The notes: a model not told the origin generated them from the letters alone. A DNA stretch of 64,000 nt from Argyresthia goedartella (GCA_949825045.1 OX463818.1:30892906-30956905); one strand, 5' to 3'. Positions 41,856 through 54,074 are shown, numbered from the stretch's first letter. A program made the numbers and translations.

Positions 41856-43700
41856 CTATGAAATTAAATACCCGTAGGAGAACTGTTGGTAAATATAGTG
41901 AATGAAAATGACAAATTCGATATAATTCTTATTTCGTAAATATTTGGCGTGGAGTTGTTTTGTACGGTTGAAGTGTGAGAGCATTTGATTGAGTATAGTA
42001 ATTCCAAATATTTTTCTTAAGAGCTGGAAGAACAGGTATTGGTTGGAAATTTGTAGGACCACCCTGGTCTCCCGACTTGAACAGAGGTATCAGTTTATTG
42101 CGTTTCAGAAGGTCTGGGAAAACTTCATCGTCAACACATTTATTGAATATATTCGCTATATTAACTAGAATCACTGAACCAATGACAATAATACCTATAA
42201 TACCTTGGACACTATTTACACACATTGATCTAGCCCCAAACTAGGATTCCCTGTATCTTGGGTACTAGACAACGATACACATACTTATATAGATACATAT
42301 TAAACTAAGATAGATAAACAACCATGACTAGGGTACAAACATCCGTTCTCATCAAAAAAATATTTGCCCCTACCGGGACTCGAACCCGGGACCCTTGGCT
42401 TTGAAGGCAGGGTAACTGCCGACTCGGCCATTCGGGTCGTCAATGACCAAAGAATGTGATATATCCCAGAGTTGTTATTTTTTTTTTAAGTTTAGTCATC
42501 TAAACATTTTAGCAATGTCCTGGGGATATACATGATATAATTTAATATCTACATAACAGACGCTCGGTCTGATTTTAACAAAGTCTCTGCTTCATATGGA
42601 GATGAATTTAGACGTCCTGTTGTGAGTAAGGGTACATTGGTGAAGAATGTTTCGATAGCTCGAGCTACCTCAGCGTTGAATATAACAATATTATTACCTA
42701 TCTTTAAACAGAAATCATTGTCCCTTGGTATAACTTTGCCAGTATCACGTTTTATTATTTTCATTCTATTACTTGAATATTGTATTTTTATATTAATGTG
42801 TAAAGTTTTTGCAGTTCTACAAACCAACTTGGAATGTTTTGTATTATGTTTTAACATAGTCATGATTTTTGTATCAAAGTTGTAGGTTTTTTGTTCATAA
42901 AGGTCATACAAGATAACTCTATTTTAACGAATTCCAAAAGTTTGCCCTGTCTTTAAATTTTGATCTGACGTTGTAGTCACTGATTTTCTTTAATTTACAA
43001 AGTTTATTGATTTATGTTTGGATAATGTTGAAGAATTCTGAATACATTTTGTTCGGGCTCTGTTTATTAGAATCTGGTACTGGCAAATTTATATATGAAT
43101 GTTTCGTATAATTTTCTAGTCTATGGGATGTAATAGGCCTATAAAATGATGGATCAGTCTTACCCTTACTAGCAATTGGTGATCGGATGATAAGCAGTTA
43201 ATTACATTTTTAATTGTGAATGTAAAGTCATAATAAACGTTATCTAAGCAAGTTTGACTGGTAAGTGTAATTCTAGTCGGCTCTAAAAATACATAAGACG
43301 TACATTAAATTATTTGAATAAAGTTATTAATCTTTGTTTCATTGTTGTTGTTATTACATAGTTTAGTGAGTGTTTATTCCATAGTTTTCTCAAATATTTC
43401 GAAATTGCCATGGCCTTTTTATCCCTCGGTGGTCTGTAGACACAAACAATAATATGACTACCTAACTCAACACAGGATAGCTCTGTTTTTCTTTCTACAG
43501 TAACTGCAAGAATGTCTTTCCGTTGTTTCATCTTCATATTATTTTTACTAAGATTAAAGAAACACCTCTATCACCAGTGTTTCTATTGTAACAACTGACA
43601 ATGTTGTTAGTAAATTTTCCTTTAACCAGTGTTCTGTAATACGAATAACATCGGTGTCAGAATTAATTCTAATTCAAGTTCTTTGCCAGGTAGGCCCTGC
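41856..43700 (-). pseudogene. Old CR1-like LINE ORF2, heavily decayed, split by SINE
   Basis: Minus-strand remnants homologous to ORF2 of LINE copies A and B. The endonuclease part is at 43310-43537 (VYRPPRDKK). The linker region is at 42549-42911 (MYDLYEQKTYN, FFTNVPLLTTGRLNSSPYEA; compare FFTDIPVSTTKSLNSSPAAA in copy A). The RT start is at 41929-42225 (VFPDLLKRNKLIPLFKSGDQ, PTNFQPIPVLPAL). Many stops and shifts are present, and the RT catalytic region is absent. A type A SINE (42206-42441) lies inside. It is much more diverged than copies A and B. Confidence 0.8.
42206..42441 (-). mobile_element. SINE type A inserted in old LINE
   Basis: Full-length inverse SINE. A box (inverse of TGGCCGAGTCGG) and B box (GGTTCGAGTCC) intact, with the 3' module (GGATTCCCTGTATCTTGGGT on plus). 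It separates RT and linker segments of the surrounding LINE, so it is younger. Confidence 0.88.
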
Positions 43701-43860
43701 GTGTTTTTATGGGTAATATTTAATTTAATATTTATCAAATATTTAATTATATTTATTTTAATTCATAATTATTTTTTTATTTGATATTTCATAATATATA
43801 TTTTTTTTCATAATATTTATTTTATAATAATATTTACACTTTGGCGAAATCGCCAAAAAA
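43700..43860. other. Extremely AT-rich stretch with hairpin
   Basis: Nearly pure A+T from ~43720 to 43840, ending in the perfect 18-bp palindrome TTTGGCGAAATCGCCAAA (~43842-43859). No gene. Confidence 0.6.
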
Positions 43861-43865
43861 TAATA

Positions 43866-43968
43866 TACACTAGTATCATAGCAAGATAAAGATGATATTT
43901 TGTCTTTCTAAAATGAGAAAGATTACTTATACTTTGTCTTGCAAAAATAAATATGTGTATCACTATAT
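43866..43968. mobile_element. Small palindromic MITE
   Basis: GCAAGATAAAGATGATATTT with TGTCTTTCT is inverted as GAAAGATTACTTATACTTTG with TCTTGCAA, a ~100-bp imperfect palindrome. Non-coding. Confidence 0.5.
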
Positions 43969-44061
43969 AAACAGTCGAAATAACCTTTTATACTGCTAAT
44001 GAGTTGGTTCAGCCTATTTATGTAGTTAAACATAAACACAAACAACAAACAACACGCATAT

Positions 44062-44209
44062 TCATTGCTTTTGGCCCCACGCTAGGATACCCTTTTGTCG
44101 TGGGTGGGAACCAGAAACAGCGATGTCACACACAAATAAACATCCAAGACCTGGGGTTATTTTTTTACTGTATCCCCAGCCGGGGATCGAACCTGGGACC
44201 TCTCGTCCT
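44062..44209 (-). mobile_element. SINE type B, head-truncated
   Basis: Inverse type B SINE with body and B box (GGTTCGATCCC inverse). The sequence beyond CCTCTCG differs, so the A-box region is missing or replaced. Confidence 0.8.
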
Positions 44210-44477
44210 ATTAGTCCTAGTCCTAGTTATTGCGACCTTTTGAATATATAGGACCTTACCTATGTAAGGAAATGCACAAGTTATAATCTTTTTTACACCA
44301 CATTTGTTCAACGAATTTAAAAAGCAATTATCTATTTTTTTCACTCCTTTATTTACCCACCAACAAAATAATTGTACTACATTTCCTAAAACCTACTCAA
44401 GGGACCCCTGTCATACTAGTTATGGTAATAAATTAAACGCTAAATACAATATTTTACAATAGCTAGCAAGAAAAAAG

Positions 44478-44530
44478 GCAGTCTGCATTTTGCGTGACAG
44501 AGGACTGGCCCATCGCCGTTTGCACGGGTG
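44478..44530 (-). mobile_element. SINE type C2 fragment
   Basis: GCATTTTGCGTGACAGAGGA and CTGGCCCATCGCCGTTTGCA match the C2 body. Short. Confidence 0.55.
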
Positions 44531-44721
44531 GAGATGCACATGATGTACCTATTACAAACCTATATTGTAAACCCATTACATACAGTTTGAGTGTAGGGTA
44601 TATCTTTGTAACATAGTGAACACATACAATGACCTATTTCGCCAAGAATAATAGCAGCGTGTTTCAAAACGCTGTTACTTTCTCGTACAATTTCGCTCCT
44701 GCTATTTAGAAATAAAGAAAA

Positions 44722-45090
44722 AACCAGGCAAGTGTGAGTCAGGATATTAACAAGTGTTCCGTACACGGCAAAATTGGCACATTTGTACAGTTTTCGGCCG
44801 ATACACAGCAATGGTGGCACCCCTGTCTTAATGTACGCGGCTAGCGCTTGGGCGCCAGCGTAAAACAAATTGAGGGTTAGAAAGCAACTTGACGTAGTGG
44901 AACGAGGGTTTGTGCAGAAGATAATTAATAGGTACCATACAGTTTCTCTGTACTGAATCGAGTTAATTCAGTTTTTACTATCGCACCTGTCAATGGTTCA
45001 GTCCTATGAGCAACGGACGCATGGACAGCAAATCCTTAGGACAATGTAGAATTGGTTCCCCTTTGCACTATTTAAGTACGGAACCCTAAG
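44722..45090 (+). repeat. GGTTCCGTAC repeat, decayed
   Basis: GGCAAGTGTGAGTCAGG, GTGTTCCGTACACGG at the left and TTTAAGTACGGAACCCTAAG at the right mark a decayed copy of the family. Confidence 0.55.
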
Positions 45091-46056
45091 AGCCTTTTAA
45101 AGCGTTATCGCACAAAGCTCTTTGGGGGCGGTTTCGCGCTTACGTAGCCTAGATTATTTTGTTATATCCTGCTAGTCTGCGAGATTGTGTGCGGTAATAG
45201 TGAGTGGGATGAGAAGGCTCATGTACGCGGTCATAATATTTGTGCTTAGAGCATGATGACGTCAGAAACCAGCTGCACCTATTGTGATTTGACAATTTTT
45301 TTCGTCTACCTTAAGTTATCTGTCCTTTCTTCGAATATATCACGAATAAACCTTTATATCAGAGTTAAGATAACCCATGAAACCAAAGCCCACTGATTTG
45401 CGACCCATTGGGCTCGTATTTCGTATCTGGTCAACTGTTTAAAGTCGGTGTTTTATATTTAAGCTAAGTAGTGCAAAAAGATAACTCGATCACATTTCAC
45501 GACATTCTGTAAAAATCACGCACAATAATGTACAGACACTAGTTAAAACACTCATGCATTAATTACTATTGAAAAATGCTTTAAATTATCCTGTACGTAT
45601 TTTTAAAGAAATACTAATTTTGAAAAATAAATCTGTGATCAGGACACAGAATATCGGACAGAGTGAAACAATGTAGGTAGATCAGCCATTGTTGTTTACA
45701 CTCTAGGAACCGTGGAATGGATTTTTCGCTCAGAGGCTTACGTGTGATAATTCTTATAATAGACTTTAATCCCACATACCTGTTGAGCTATGCTTTATTA
45801 TTATCTAACAGCAAAAAATTGAAATTGATAGGAAATTCGCTCCATATTTCAGAATTTGAATCTTGCGTGAAGTGAATTCTCATTAATTCGCCGAATTCGA
45901 ACTCTCATTGTCCGATTTTTGTCGAAAGGGCCAAACAATGGACGTAAATTGGATTACGGATTACAGTATACCGGAATCTTTGGCCCAGAAAACATCTTTA
46001 GTAATGTCGATCATACTTTGGATTGAATAATACCGATATCGGTAATAAAGTTTTTT
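45091..46056. other. Spacer without recognised gene
   Basis: About 960 bp, no gene or repeat recognised. Confidence 0.5.
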
Positions 46057-46462
46057 ATCTACAGACGTATCATTACTGCGTCCAAAAACCACACGTTACG
46101 ACCACCATAATGATAAACTTCTTGGTAAAAACTCATTTCTTGTCTGAATATTGATCATGTACCAAAATTTGTCAAATTATGACATTCAAATTTCGAACAC
46201 CAACGCCCGCCTGCGTGCTGCCCCTAGTTTGTCTGTGAAGTTGGTGCTACAGAACAAGCTAAACAACTGCAGGGCAATGATCAATGCCACAATGCCGGTC
46301 GAACATGCGGTTCCTGAACACATTAAAGAGAGCTTATGATATATGTGCAGATAAACTAGTGTATGTAACTGTACATAATTAGGCATTAAAACTCTCGAGT
46401 GATATTATTACACTCTCGAATATTAATGCCCTCCATTATGTAGTAGTCACATAAACTACAAT
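46057..46462 (+). mobile_element. Fold-back MITE family F, partial
   Basis: Core bounded by ATCTACAGACGTATCATTAC at the left and ATATGTGCAGAT at ~46340, then the right arm to GTCACATAAACTAC. Same architecture as 17637-18122. Confidence 0.8.
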
Positions 46463-47399
46463 TTCACTCATTGCTCGGAAATGTGGCTGTAATGGGGCCC
46501 CAAAACAATGAATAGTGAAACAGGACAACAAAAACATTTCTGGCTTGTTTGTTATAGTTCTGTCACATGTCAACAGATGGCACTTCACACATAAGTGTCA
46601 CCATGTCGGTAAAGCGTGCGTCACGCCGTGTCGCTTCTGTGAAAGCGTGCATGGCTTGCGATGTAAATTGCGGAAGATGGCGGACTCCGAGGAGGGGGAG
46701 TTCAAAACTTAATTTATCTAAAAAAATATATATTATATAATTGAAATAGTTTTCTCGCAATAGTCGTGAAAAGCACTATACTGTAATGTCTCGACCAAAA
46801 GTGCAATAGATGGACTCATCTCCTAATGGCTCCCGCCTTTTTTATTATTATTTAATTGTGGGCCCGGAACGGGGTGGCCTTTGCCCAGCATTAGGAGATC
46901 GTATAGGCTACGTAAAAATATATATTAACGAGACCGTTCTTAGTGGCCAGTCATTTTGATTGGTCGATTTTATGTCTTATCTACCACAAGTCTGTTCTGA
47001 TTGGTCAAACGAAGCGGGCCGATGTGATTGATCGACTTGCTTATTTTTGCCCAATTGCGATACATTATTTGAGTTTTGAGTTCAGACATCCCTCCCCTTT
47101 TGCGCTTTTCGGCATTCGGGTAAAAAAACATTGACGTCGACTAGATTTTGAAGTGAATAACTTCTTTCGCCGTGATTCTGAATCGAAAAGTGGGTGAAAA
47201 TGAGTGACAAACCAATAGCTAAAATGAGTGCCATATAATAAAACCATGAATATATGTAGATCCCAGACTATGTAACAAACAAAACATAGCATGACATGTA
47301 TAGGTAATCATCATCATCATATTCAGCCCACATTGACCCACTGCATTTTTTTATTTTTTTTCATTTTTTTTTTATTGTATATAAATAAATAAAGTATCT
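46463..47399. other. Spacer with RTE tail scrap
   Basis: Contains an RTE 3' scrap at 46855-46915 (GGCCTTTGCCCAGCATTAGG, GGCTACGTAAA) and an (ATC)n run at 47308-47320. No gene. Confidence 0.5.
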
Positions 47400-49511
47400 T
47401 ATTCAATTCAGTCAATTTTTTTTATATAAAAAAGACTACACCGTTTCGGAAGGTGGGCCTCGGGGTTAAGAAGAAACGGCAAGAAACTCCCCCATACCTT
47501 TTTTTTTTAAAGTGACTTTACAACAGGTACTGATTTCGGTCTAGGAAATTCGCCGGCGAGTGATAGACTTGATCCATCGCCCCTCTTCGAATTTCTGTGC
47601 GCTGAGATGGTATGGACCATGCAGTTTTGTCATCTAAGTATTCCTTAATACTATAATAGGACTTTCTTATCAGCTCATTTTTAACATATTTTTTGAACCT
47701 CTTTTCAGGAAGGATCAATGATTCCTGTGGTATTTTATTGTAGAAGCGAATACAGTGCCCCATGAATGATGTGCCTACTTTACTTAGTCTAAATAATGGT
47801 AGTGCTAACCTATTTTTATTTCTCGTGTTAATTGTATGGCTATCACCTACAATTTTGAATAAAGCTTTGTTTTTTCTTACATGCATGATATTCTCGTATA
47901 TATATTGACAGGTAACCGTAAGTATATTAATTTCTTTGAATTTTTCTCTTAATGATTCTCTAGCATCTAATTGATATATCGCCCTGATCGCCCTTTTTTG
48001 TAAGAAAAATATCGTATTTATATCTGCTGCTCTCCCCCAGAGCAATATTCCATAAGACATAATACTGTGAAAATAACTAAAGTAAACCAATCTGGCAGTT
48101 TCAACATCTGTAAGATATCTGATTTGTCTGACCGCAAAAGCGGCTGAGCTAAGTCTTCGTGCGAGATTAGTTATGTGAGGACCCCATTGAAGTTTCGAAT
48201 CTATAGTGATTCCGAGAAAGATTGTGTCTTCAACGAGGTCCAATCTTTCAGATCCTATTCTAACACTGCTTTCAACCTGTCGTACATTAGGCAAACAAAA
48301 TTTGATACATTTAGTCTTCTTTGAGTTTAATAACAGGTTGTTTACATTGAACCAACTTAACACATGAGAGAGTGTACTATTTGCGTCGTCTAGAATTTCT
48401 TCTTGTCTTTTTACCTTGAAAATAATAGATGTGTCATCAGCAAATAGAACAATCTGAGTGATTTTTTCCACCATATAAGGCAGGTCATTCATGTACACTA
48501 AGAAAAGGAACGTACCTAAGATAGAACCCTGGGGTACACCAATATTCATATGGGTTCCAGTGGACTTGCATCTGTTTATATCTACTTTTAGTAATCTTTC
48601 CATTAAATAAGATTCCATTAATTTTAACGCATTATCTTTGATACCATAGTGTTGAAGTTTGAGCAAAAGAGTTTGATGTTGCACACAGTGAAAGGCCTTG
48701 GAAAGATCACAGAAAATACCAACCGCATCCTGTGATCCTTCCCACGCACTATAAATGTGTTCTACTAGCGCTACTCCGGCGTCTGTTGTTGATCTGCCTT
48801 TAGTGAATCCGAACTGTTTTTTATGGAGTAGCCCAGATGCATTGAAGTGAGAGAGTAGTTGACTCAATATGACCTTTTCAAACACCTTGCTCAACACTGG
48901 CAATACAGATACAGGTCTGAAGTTGGCAGGGTCTTGTTTACTACCGGATTTGAAAAGTGGTATTAATCTGCTCATTTTCATGAGGTCAGGAAAAACTCCG
49001 TTTGCTATACAAATATTGAATGTGATTGCCATGTATGGTGCAATCACACCGATTACTGATTTAACCACGTTAACAGACATGCCCCATAAATCTTCAGTCT
49101 TTTTAATGCTAAGAAGTTTAAATGTTTTAACTATAGTTATAGAGCCTATTGGCTTGAAGTTAAAGCCATCCTTGTTTTGGGGCACATTTTCAACCAATTA
49201 ATCTAAAGACTTTTCAGAAGAGGATGGTAGTGCTTCTGTTGTTATTATTGTTATGGTACTGAAGAACTTTTCAAATGCGTTAGCAACGTCCTCGTTTGAT
49301 GAGAGTAATTGGTCGTTAACTTTTAAATTAAAACTAGATTCACTAGACCTAACCTTGCCTGTCTCTTTTTTAATAATGTTCCATGTAGTTTTAATTTTGT
49401 CGCCAGAAGCTTTGATTTTATTGTTAAGATGTAGGCACTTGGCTTTGTGGCAGTCTTTCCTAAAATTTTTAGAATAATTTTTGACAAAGACGTTAAACTC
49501 AGGACTATGAT
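47400..49511 (-). mobile_element. CR1-like LINE, copy C, 5'-truncated
   Basis: A third LINE of the same clade as A and B, clearly a different family (roughly 60% protein similarity by eye). The 3' UTR spans ~47400-47517, including GGGGGAGTTTCTTGCCGTTT. It is truncated in the linker between EN and RT at ~49511, where RTE-derived DNA abuts. Confidence 0.85.
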
Positions 49512-49524
49512 CACTGCTGGGCAT
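47518..49524 (-). pseudogene. LINE copy C ORF2: reverse transcriptase, one in-frame stop
   Basis: Minus-strand frame from ~49524 to the stop at 47518, interrupted by one TAA (49198-49200). After it comes a 559-codon open part. RT motifs: RLIPLFKSGSKQDPANFRPV, FGFTKGRSTTDAG, FCDLSKAFHCVQH (the usual AFD Asp is His, but the catalytic first Asp remains), GVPQGSILG and FADD at 48433-48444. The C-terminal part has QKRAIRAIYQL and NTRNK as in copies A and B. The endonuclease is absent. Apart from truncation and one nonsense codon the RT is well preserved. Confidence 0.88.
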
Positions 49525-49735
49525 AGGCCTCTTCTCTAAAGCGCTAATCTCCCCGGTCCTGCGCTAATCGCACCCAGCGGAATCCCGACGACTTGATGAT
49601 ATCGTCACACCATCGGGCTGGTGGTCTGCCCTCTGGCCTTGGCGCTCCCCTTGGCCACCAGTCTGTGACTGCTTTGGTCCACCGTCCGTCCTCCCGTCTA
49701 GCCAAGTGTCCCGCCCAACTCCACTTCTATCTCGT
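49511..49735 (-). pseudogene. RTE-type LINE C-terminal scrap
   Basis: On plus it reads GATCACTGCTGGGCATAGGC, CCATCGGGCTGGTGGTCTGC and TGACTGCTTTGGTCCACCGT, the inverse of the GRPxxRWxDD...AQQW coding end of RTE-type elements, as at 32226-32452. It lies between two unrelated LINE fragments. Confidence 0.75.
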
Positions 49736-49809
49736 CATCCGTTGCCTACATCTGCGACCTTCATTTTCCGTCGAATTTCGACGTTTGGCATGTATACCGT
49801 ATGAATGTA

Positions 49810-50919
49810 TACCGCTTGACTTCAGCAATGCCTTTAACTGCGTCGATTTTGACATTATTGTCGCTATATTAACATCGCTGAACGTCTCCTCCCACGCTGC
49901 TGGCTGGTTTGACTCATACCTGAGAGGTCGTCAGCAGAGAAGTCTGAAGAGACCGAAACTCAATGGTGTGATCTTTCCTCAGGAGTGCCTCAAGGTGGTA
50001 TTCTCTCTCCTCTTCTTTTTTCAGTCTTTATAAACTCCATCTCCGACGTCCTCTCTTCTTCATATCATCTGTACGCAGATGATCTACAAATTTATCGCCA
50101 CTTTTCCCCCTGCGATGTAGTTTCATCCGTGGAGGCACTGAATGCTGACCTCGAGAATGTGAAAGACTGGGCCTCATCATACGGGCTGTTAATAAACCCG
50201 AATAAATCACAAGCCATGATTTTAGGAACCAGGCACGCTCTTTCCTTGTTACAAAAACCCATTGTTCCCGTATCATATAATGGCATCACAATAGAGTACA
50301 CAGATAAGGCGAAAAACCTTGGGGTTATTTTTGACAACCAGTTGTCTTGGTCTCCACATGTCAGCGAGGTCAGTAGACGGGTCTTTGCGTCTTTTCACTC
50401 CCTCAGGCGTCTGCAGTACTTCTTGCCGCGGCAGACCAAAATCACCCTTGCTCAGTCCCTTCTCCTGCCGCTAATCGACTACGCCGATGTCCGTTGGGCG
50501 AGCGCGAACGAAGATCTTCTGAACAAACTCGAACGACTTCAGAATCTCGGGATTCGGTTTATCTTCGGGCTGCGCAAATTCGACCATGTCTCTCAATTTC
50601 GCAAAGGTTGGGGTGGCTTCCGATTCGTCGTCGCCGAGACTCCCATATTCTTTTTTATCTTTTCAATATATTGAAAATTCCGCGCTGCCCCAGCTACCTT
50701 CGAGACCGCTTTGAGTATCTCTTTTCAGGAGATCGGCAACGGAGATCTCACACGGTCTCACTCTTAGCCACTTCAAGGCAATCCACTTCCGCATATGAGC
50801 ACTCCTTCAGGTTGCAGGCGGTCCGACTATGGAACGCACTTCCTTGTGCGATAAGAGACAGCCCCACTCTTTTCGCTTTCAAAAACCGGGTAAAAGAACA
50901 CTTCCTCTCTCTTTTGTGA
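49810..50919 (+). pseudogene. Reverse transcriptase fragment (YADD), frameshifted
   Basis: Starts in RT motif A (PLDFSNAFNCVDFD), shifts frame at ~49985 near MPQGGILSPLLF, then continues 229 codons with the active site YADD at 50072-50083 and LLINPNKSQAMILGT. It shifts again near 50600, giving the C-terminal region (LGWLPIRRRRD, FRLQAVRLWNALPCAIRDSP). Endonuclease and N-terminal RT are missing. The C-terminal xLWNxLP motif is typical of jockey/CR1-related elements. Clade uncertain. Confidence 0.85.
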
Positions 50920-51125
50920 TAGTTGTAGTATGTATATTATTATTATATGTAAACTTTATGTACAGGTTTATGTATGTATTGATACGTATTTAGTAGTTTG
51001 GTATATACGAGTATGTATTTTATTTACCGTATTTTATAGATATGTAATTTACTTAAATGTATTTTATTATTGTTTAGATATTATGAACTGCCTACCCTTT
51101 ATTGATAAAATTTCCTGTCATGCCT

Positions 51126-51166
51126 TGGTTTGCTGGAAGAAATCTCTTTTTAGAGATAAGCTCGCC
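51126..51166 (+). other. LINE 3'-UTR hairpin
   Basis: TTTGCTGGAAGAAATCTCTT then TTTAGAGATAAGCTCGCC. ATCTCT and AGAGAT form a 6-bp stem with a 4-nt loop. Also at 32607-32650 and, with substitutions, 31288-31330 (-). Confidence 0.65.
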
Positions 51167-51532
51167 ATTGTACATATGTTTTCTCTTAATGTATCTTTTT
51201 TAAATAACTGTGTTCAATAAAGAATTATGAATTATGAATATTTTTAAATCTTGACGACCTAAAGTTAAGGGTGACTTACTCTAAAGACAGTTCACGGTCT
51301 CATCAATGTAGTGTAATTTATTAGTTCGTTCATCAATCTTATTTTTTGTATAAGTACATTGCGCGAAACCATTCACCTCTTATTTCATTTCGAGGTCTAT
51401 TCCTTCTGAAAGGGCATGTAAGATTTTTGGCATAGTAACTGTCGAAAAATCATGGTTTCCGCAGCCAATGATGAAACGGGTGTCGATCGATAGAGTATTA
51501 TTTTACAAACAAATGTGTGTAGTTATAAATTA

Positions 51533-51632
51533 CTAAAACGATACCTATATTTTTCGAGAAATCCGACTTCAAAGGGCGGCATAACAGTTTTGCACATTGA
51601 ACTTCGATTTCTCGCAAAGGATATCGTTTTAG
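51533..51632. mobile_element. Small MITE, 100 bp
   Basis: CTAAAACGATACCTATATTT with TTCGAGAAATC is inverted as CGATTTCTCGCAAAGGATAT with CGTTTTAG. ~30-bp inverted ends with few mismatches. The next SINE is inserted at its right edge. Confidence 0.75.
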
Positions 51633-51639
51633 AATATTA

Positions 51640-51920
51640 CATTACATAGCGTCACGTTTTTTCCCATACGGGGCGGCAGAGGCAAAATTGTGCTCACATT
51701 GAGCCAGTTATTCAATACTCCATTTTGCGTGACAGGGGGGCTAGCCCATCGCTGCAGCTATGGAGTAATGAAGGTTTCCTCACGATGTTTTCCATCACCA
51801 TTAGAACGTCCGTCTGATGTACTTAAGATAAATGAATTATCCCATTGGTACATGGTCAGGAATCGAACCAGCATCTCCTGTGTAAGAAGCAAGCGGGAAA
51901 CCCATTAGGCCACGGAGCTC
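51640..51920 (-). mobile_element. SINE type C2, full, with target duplication
   Basis: Inverse of 10721-11013: tRNA head at the right (GGCCACGGAGCTC on plus), body and ATAGCGTCACG at the left. TCGTTTTAGAA occurs on both sides (51624-51634, 51921-51931), a likely target-site duplication. Confidence 0.85.
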
Positions 51921-51931
51921 TCGTTTTAGAA

Positions 51932-52479
51932 ATTTGTAATTACCCACATTTGTTTCAATAATTTACTCTATCGATGGACATCGGTTTCATCTCAGGCCGC
52001 AGATGTCAAGATTTTTTAAAAAGCGATATACCAGTCTCCATTCAAAAATGTTAGAACCCTTTTGGTCAGCTGATTCTATGTGACCCCTGTATAGATAACA
52101 CCCACACCTATGGTTTACCGCAATCTCGATATTTCAATACATAGCGTACATAAACTCAACCGAGAGACAGGCATGCACTGAAGCATGAAACGCGTAATCA
52201 CACTAATTAGCGTCACAATGGAACAGATTATGCAATGTGCGTATTCCCACGCACTGTTGCGAGTGCACGGCGCGGTGACCTAACTAATACAATTTTTTAA
52301 TACTGTAAGAAATATATGGACATACATAACCATGTACATTTATTTATAGGCACGTATATTGCATTACTTCTGGCAATATTATAGTAGTTTAAAAACTAAA
52401 AACACCGTTTTGAAATTGAAACAAGACCTACTTGTTAAAAGAAGAATCTAATTGGCACTAACTCGATAGGCTTTCAAGT
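51932..52479. other. Spacer without recognised gene
   Basis: No gene or repeat recognised. Confidence 0.45.
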
Positions 52480-52800
52480 AAACATCCTAGGGTTCCCTGT
52501 CACACCTTCGAGGTTCATTATCAGAGCAGCTCGATGGAACCATATTATTGTATTATCATCTAAACTACATAATCATGACAAGTTGCATGATGATAAGTTA
52601 AGTGAAGCTAATTCCTTACCCAAAATATGATGATTGACATTATTGAATGCACCAACAACATCAAAAAAGACTCCGGCAAACGACATATTTTTCTTCACAG
52701 ATTCAAAGATGTCTAATTGTTATTGAGCTATACTATCTCTAGACGATCGACCTTTACGAAACCCAAACTGATTCATGATACAAGACCAAAAAGTGAGCGA
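52480..52800 (-). pseudogene. Reverse transcriptase scrap
   Basis: Minus-strand remnant of an RT. NQFGFRKGRSSRDSIA and, ~35 codons later, FAGVFFDVVGAFNNVNHH recall the GFRKGRST and motif A blocks. One or more stops interrupt it. Too short to classify. Confidence 0.65.
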
Positions 52801-53574
52801 AATTCAGCTTCTTATGTTTTATTTCTTAGTTTCATTATTACATCTCGACGTAATAAAAACGAGTTAAAAAAATAGCTGGATAGAAAAGTACCAAGTATTG
52901 TTCCTTTTTGGAATCCTTATTAAATGTGCTGATGTTTATGAAAACTTGAGGAGGTTAATAGTGTACAAATTAGATTATTTACAAAAAACATACCAAGTTT
53001 CGTAATGATAGAACTAGAAGCCATTAACCATTTCGAAAGGAACGTATCAAGTCAGACGTTAGGATAAAGGCACAACTGCACCAAAACAAAGACCAAACGT
53101 AGTGGCAGAGCAACATTGTCGAAATGGCAATCCTTTGCCCATCATATTGCATTGTCATTTCAACAATGTCTTTCAAACTTAGCATTAATACGAGGTGATA
53201 ATATCGGCGAAATTATCAAGAGTTCAAATTTGCTCTGACGCGGGCTTCAAGTCCTTTAGACGGCTCCCATTTGTTAAGGGTCTTTTGTCACTCAGTTTAG
53301 TTTTTTTTTTAGTGCATGGACAATATTCTACAATTTAAGAAAGAAATGAGGAAACTACTAGTCAACAAGATATACTACTCATTCCAATCAATGTATATTT
53401 TGTAATATTATAACATGACTGATATTTTTATCAAATACTTATATAATAACAACGTTGCATGAACGAAATAATGTTTGTATGCCATTGCGCCAAACATAGA
53501 GATCCCACTTACTTACTTTACAATCTTTACTGTATCTATGTTTAACAAATAAAGCTCTGAATTTTAGTTCGAGG
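52801..53574. other. Spacer without recognised gene
   Basis: No gene recognised. Confidence 0.45.
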
Positions 53575-53630
53575 AAACCTTCTTATCTCCAGAGTTGCAG
53601 CGCTAGGCTAGTCCCCTGTCAAGCTACATG
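53575..53630 (-). mobile_element. SINE type C2 fragment
   Basis: GGAAACCTTCTTATCTCCAG and GCTAGGCTAGTCCCCTGTCA are a decayed match to the C2 body. Confidence 0.45.
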
Positions 53631-54074
53631 CTATTTGTGTGCGTTTAAAAAGAAATAATTGAAATGTGCCCTCATAAATGGCGCTTTTGATATTTAGGTC
53701 GATCGCTTTTAGCATTCGACGTATTTATAAGCTTATATTAAAACACATAAAGAAAACTATTACTAGGCGAGGAGATCACAAATTGAAGGGTCAAAGCGGA
53801 GCAGTCCATTGTAATGCATCATTTATTGCGCTGCACAATACTGCGCATTGCACCCGACGTCGACCCGATAACTATACCATAGCTTCAATACCTAGAATAC
53901 AAGGTACTCCTAGCTATGTAGAATACCAGGTAGGCCTACGTTTATGGTGCGTTAAGTATGTCACTTGTAAGTAGTGGACCGTGGAGTTACCTATCTCACA
54001 ATATACATGGGACGAAATCATGTTCGTTATAAACATAAACATTTACATACAGGCACATACATTGCTTCTTCATA

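Larger units (their letters stand above)
49760..51240 (+). mobile_element. YADD LINE, 3' half with 3' UTR
   Basis: 5'-truncated non-LTR element of another family. Coding remnants run to 50919 and the 3' UTR to ~51240. The 3' UTR includes the hairpin motif at 51126-51166 and ends CAATAAAGAATTATGAATTATGAAT, a near-tandem tail. Confidence 0.85.

Noticed and set aside
47518..49197. AFH instead of AFD in RT motif A of LINE copy C as loss of catalysis
   Set aside because: The catalytic Asp of motif A is the earlier one in FCDLSKAF, which is present. The change is unusual but not diagnostic.
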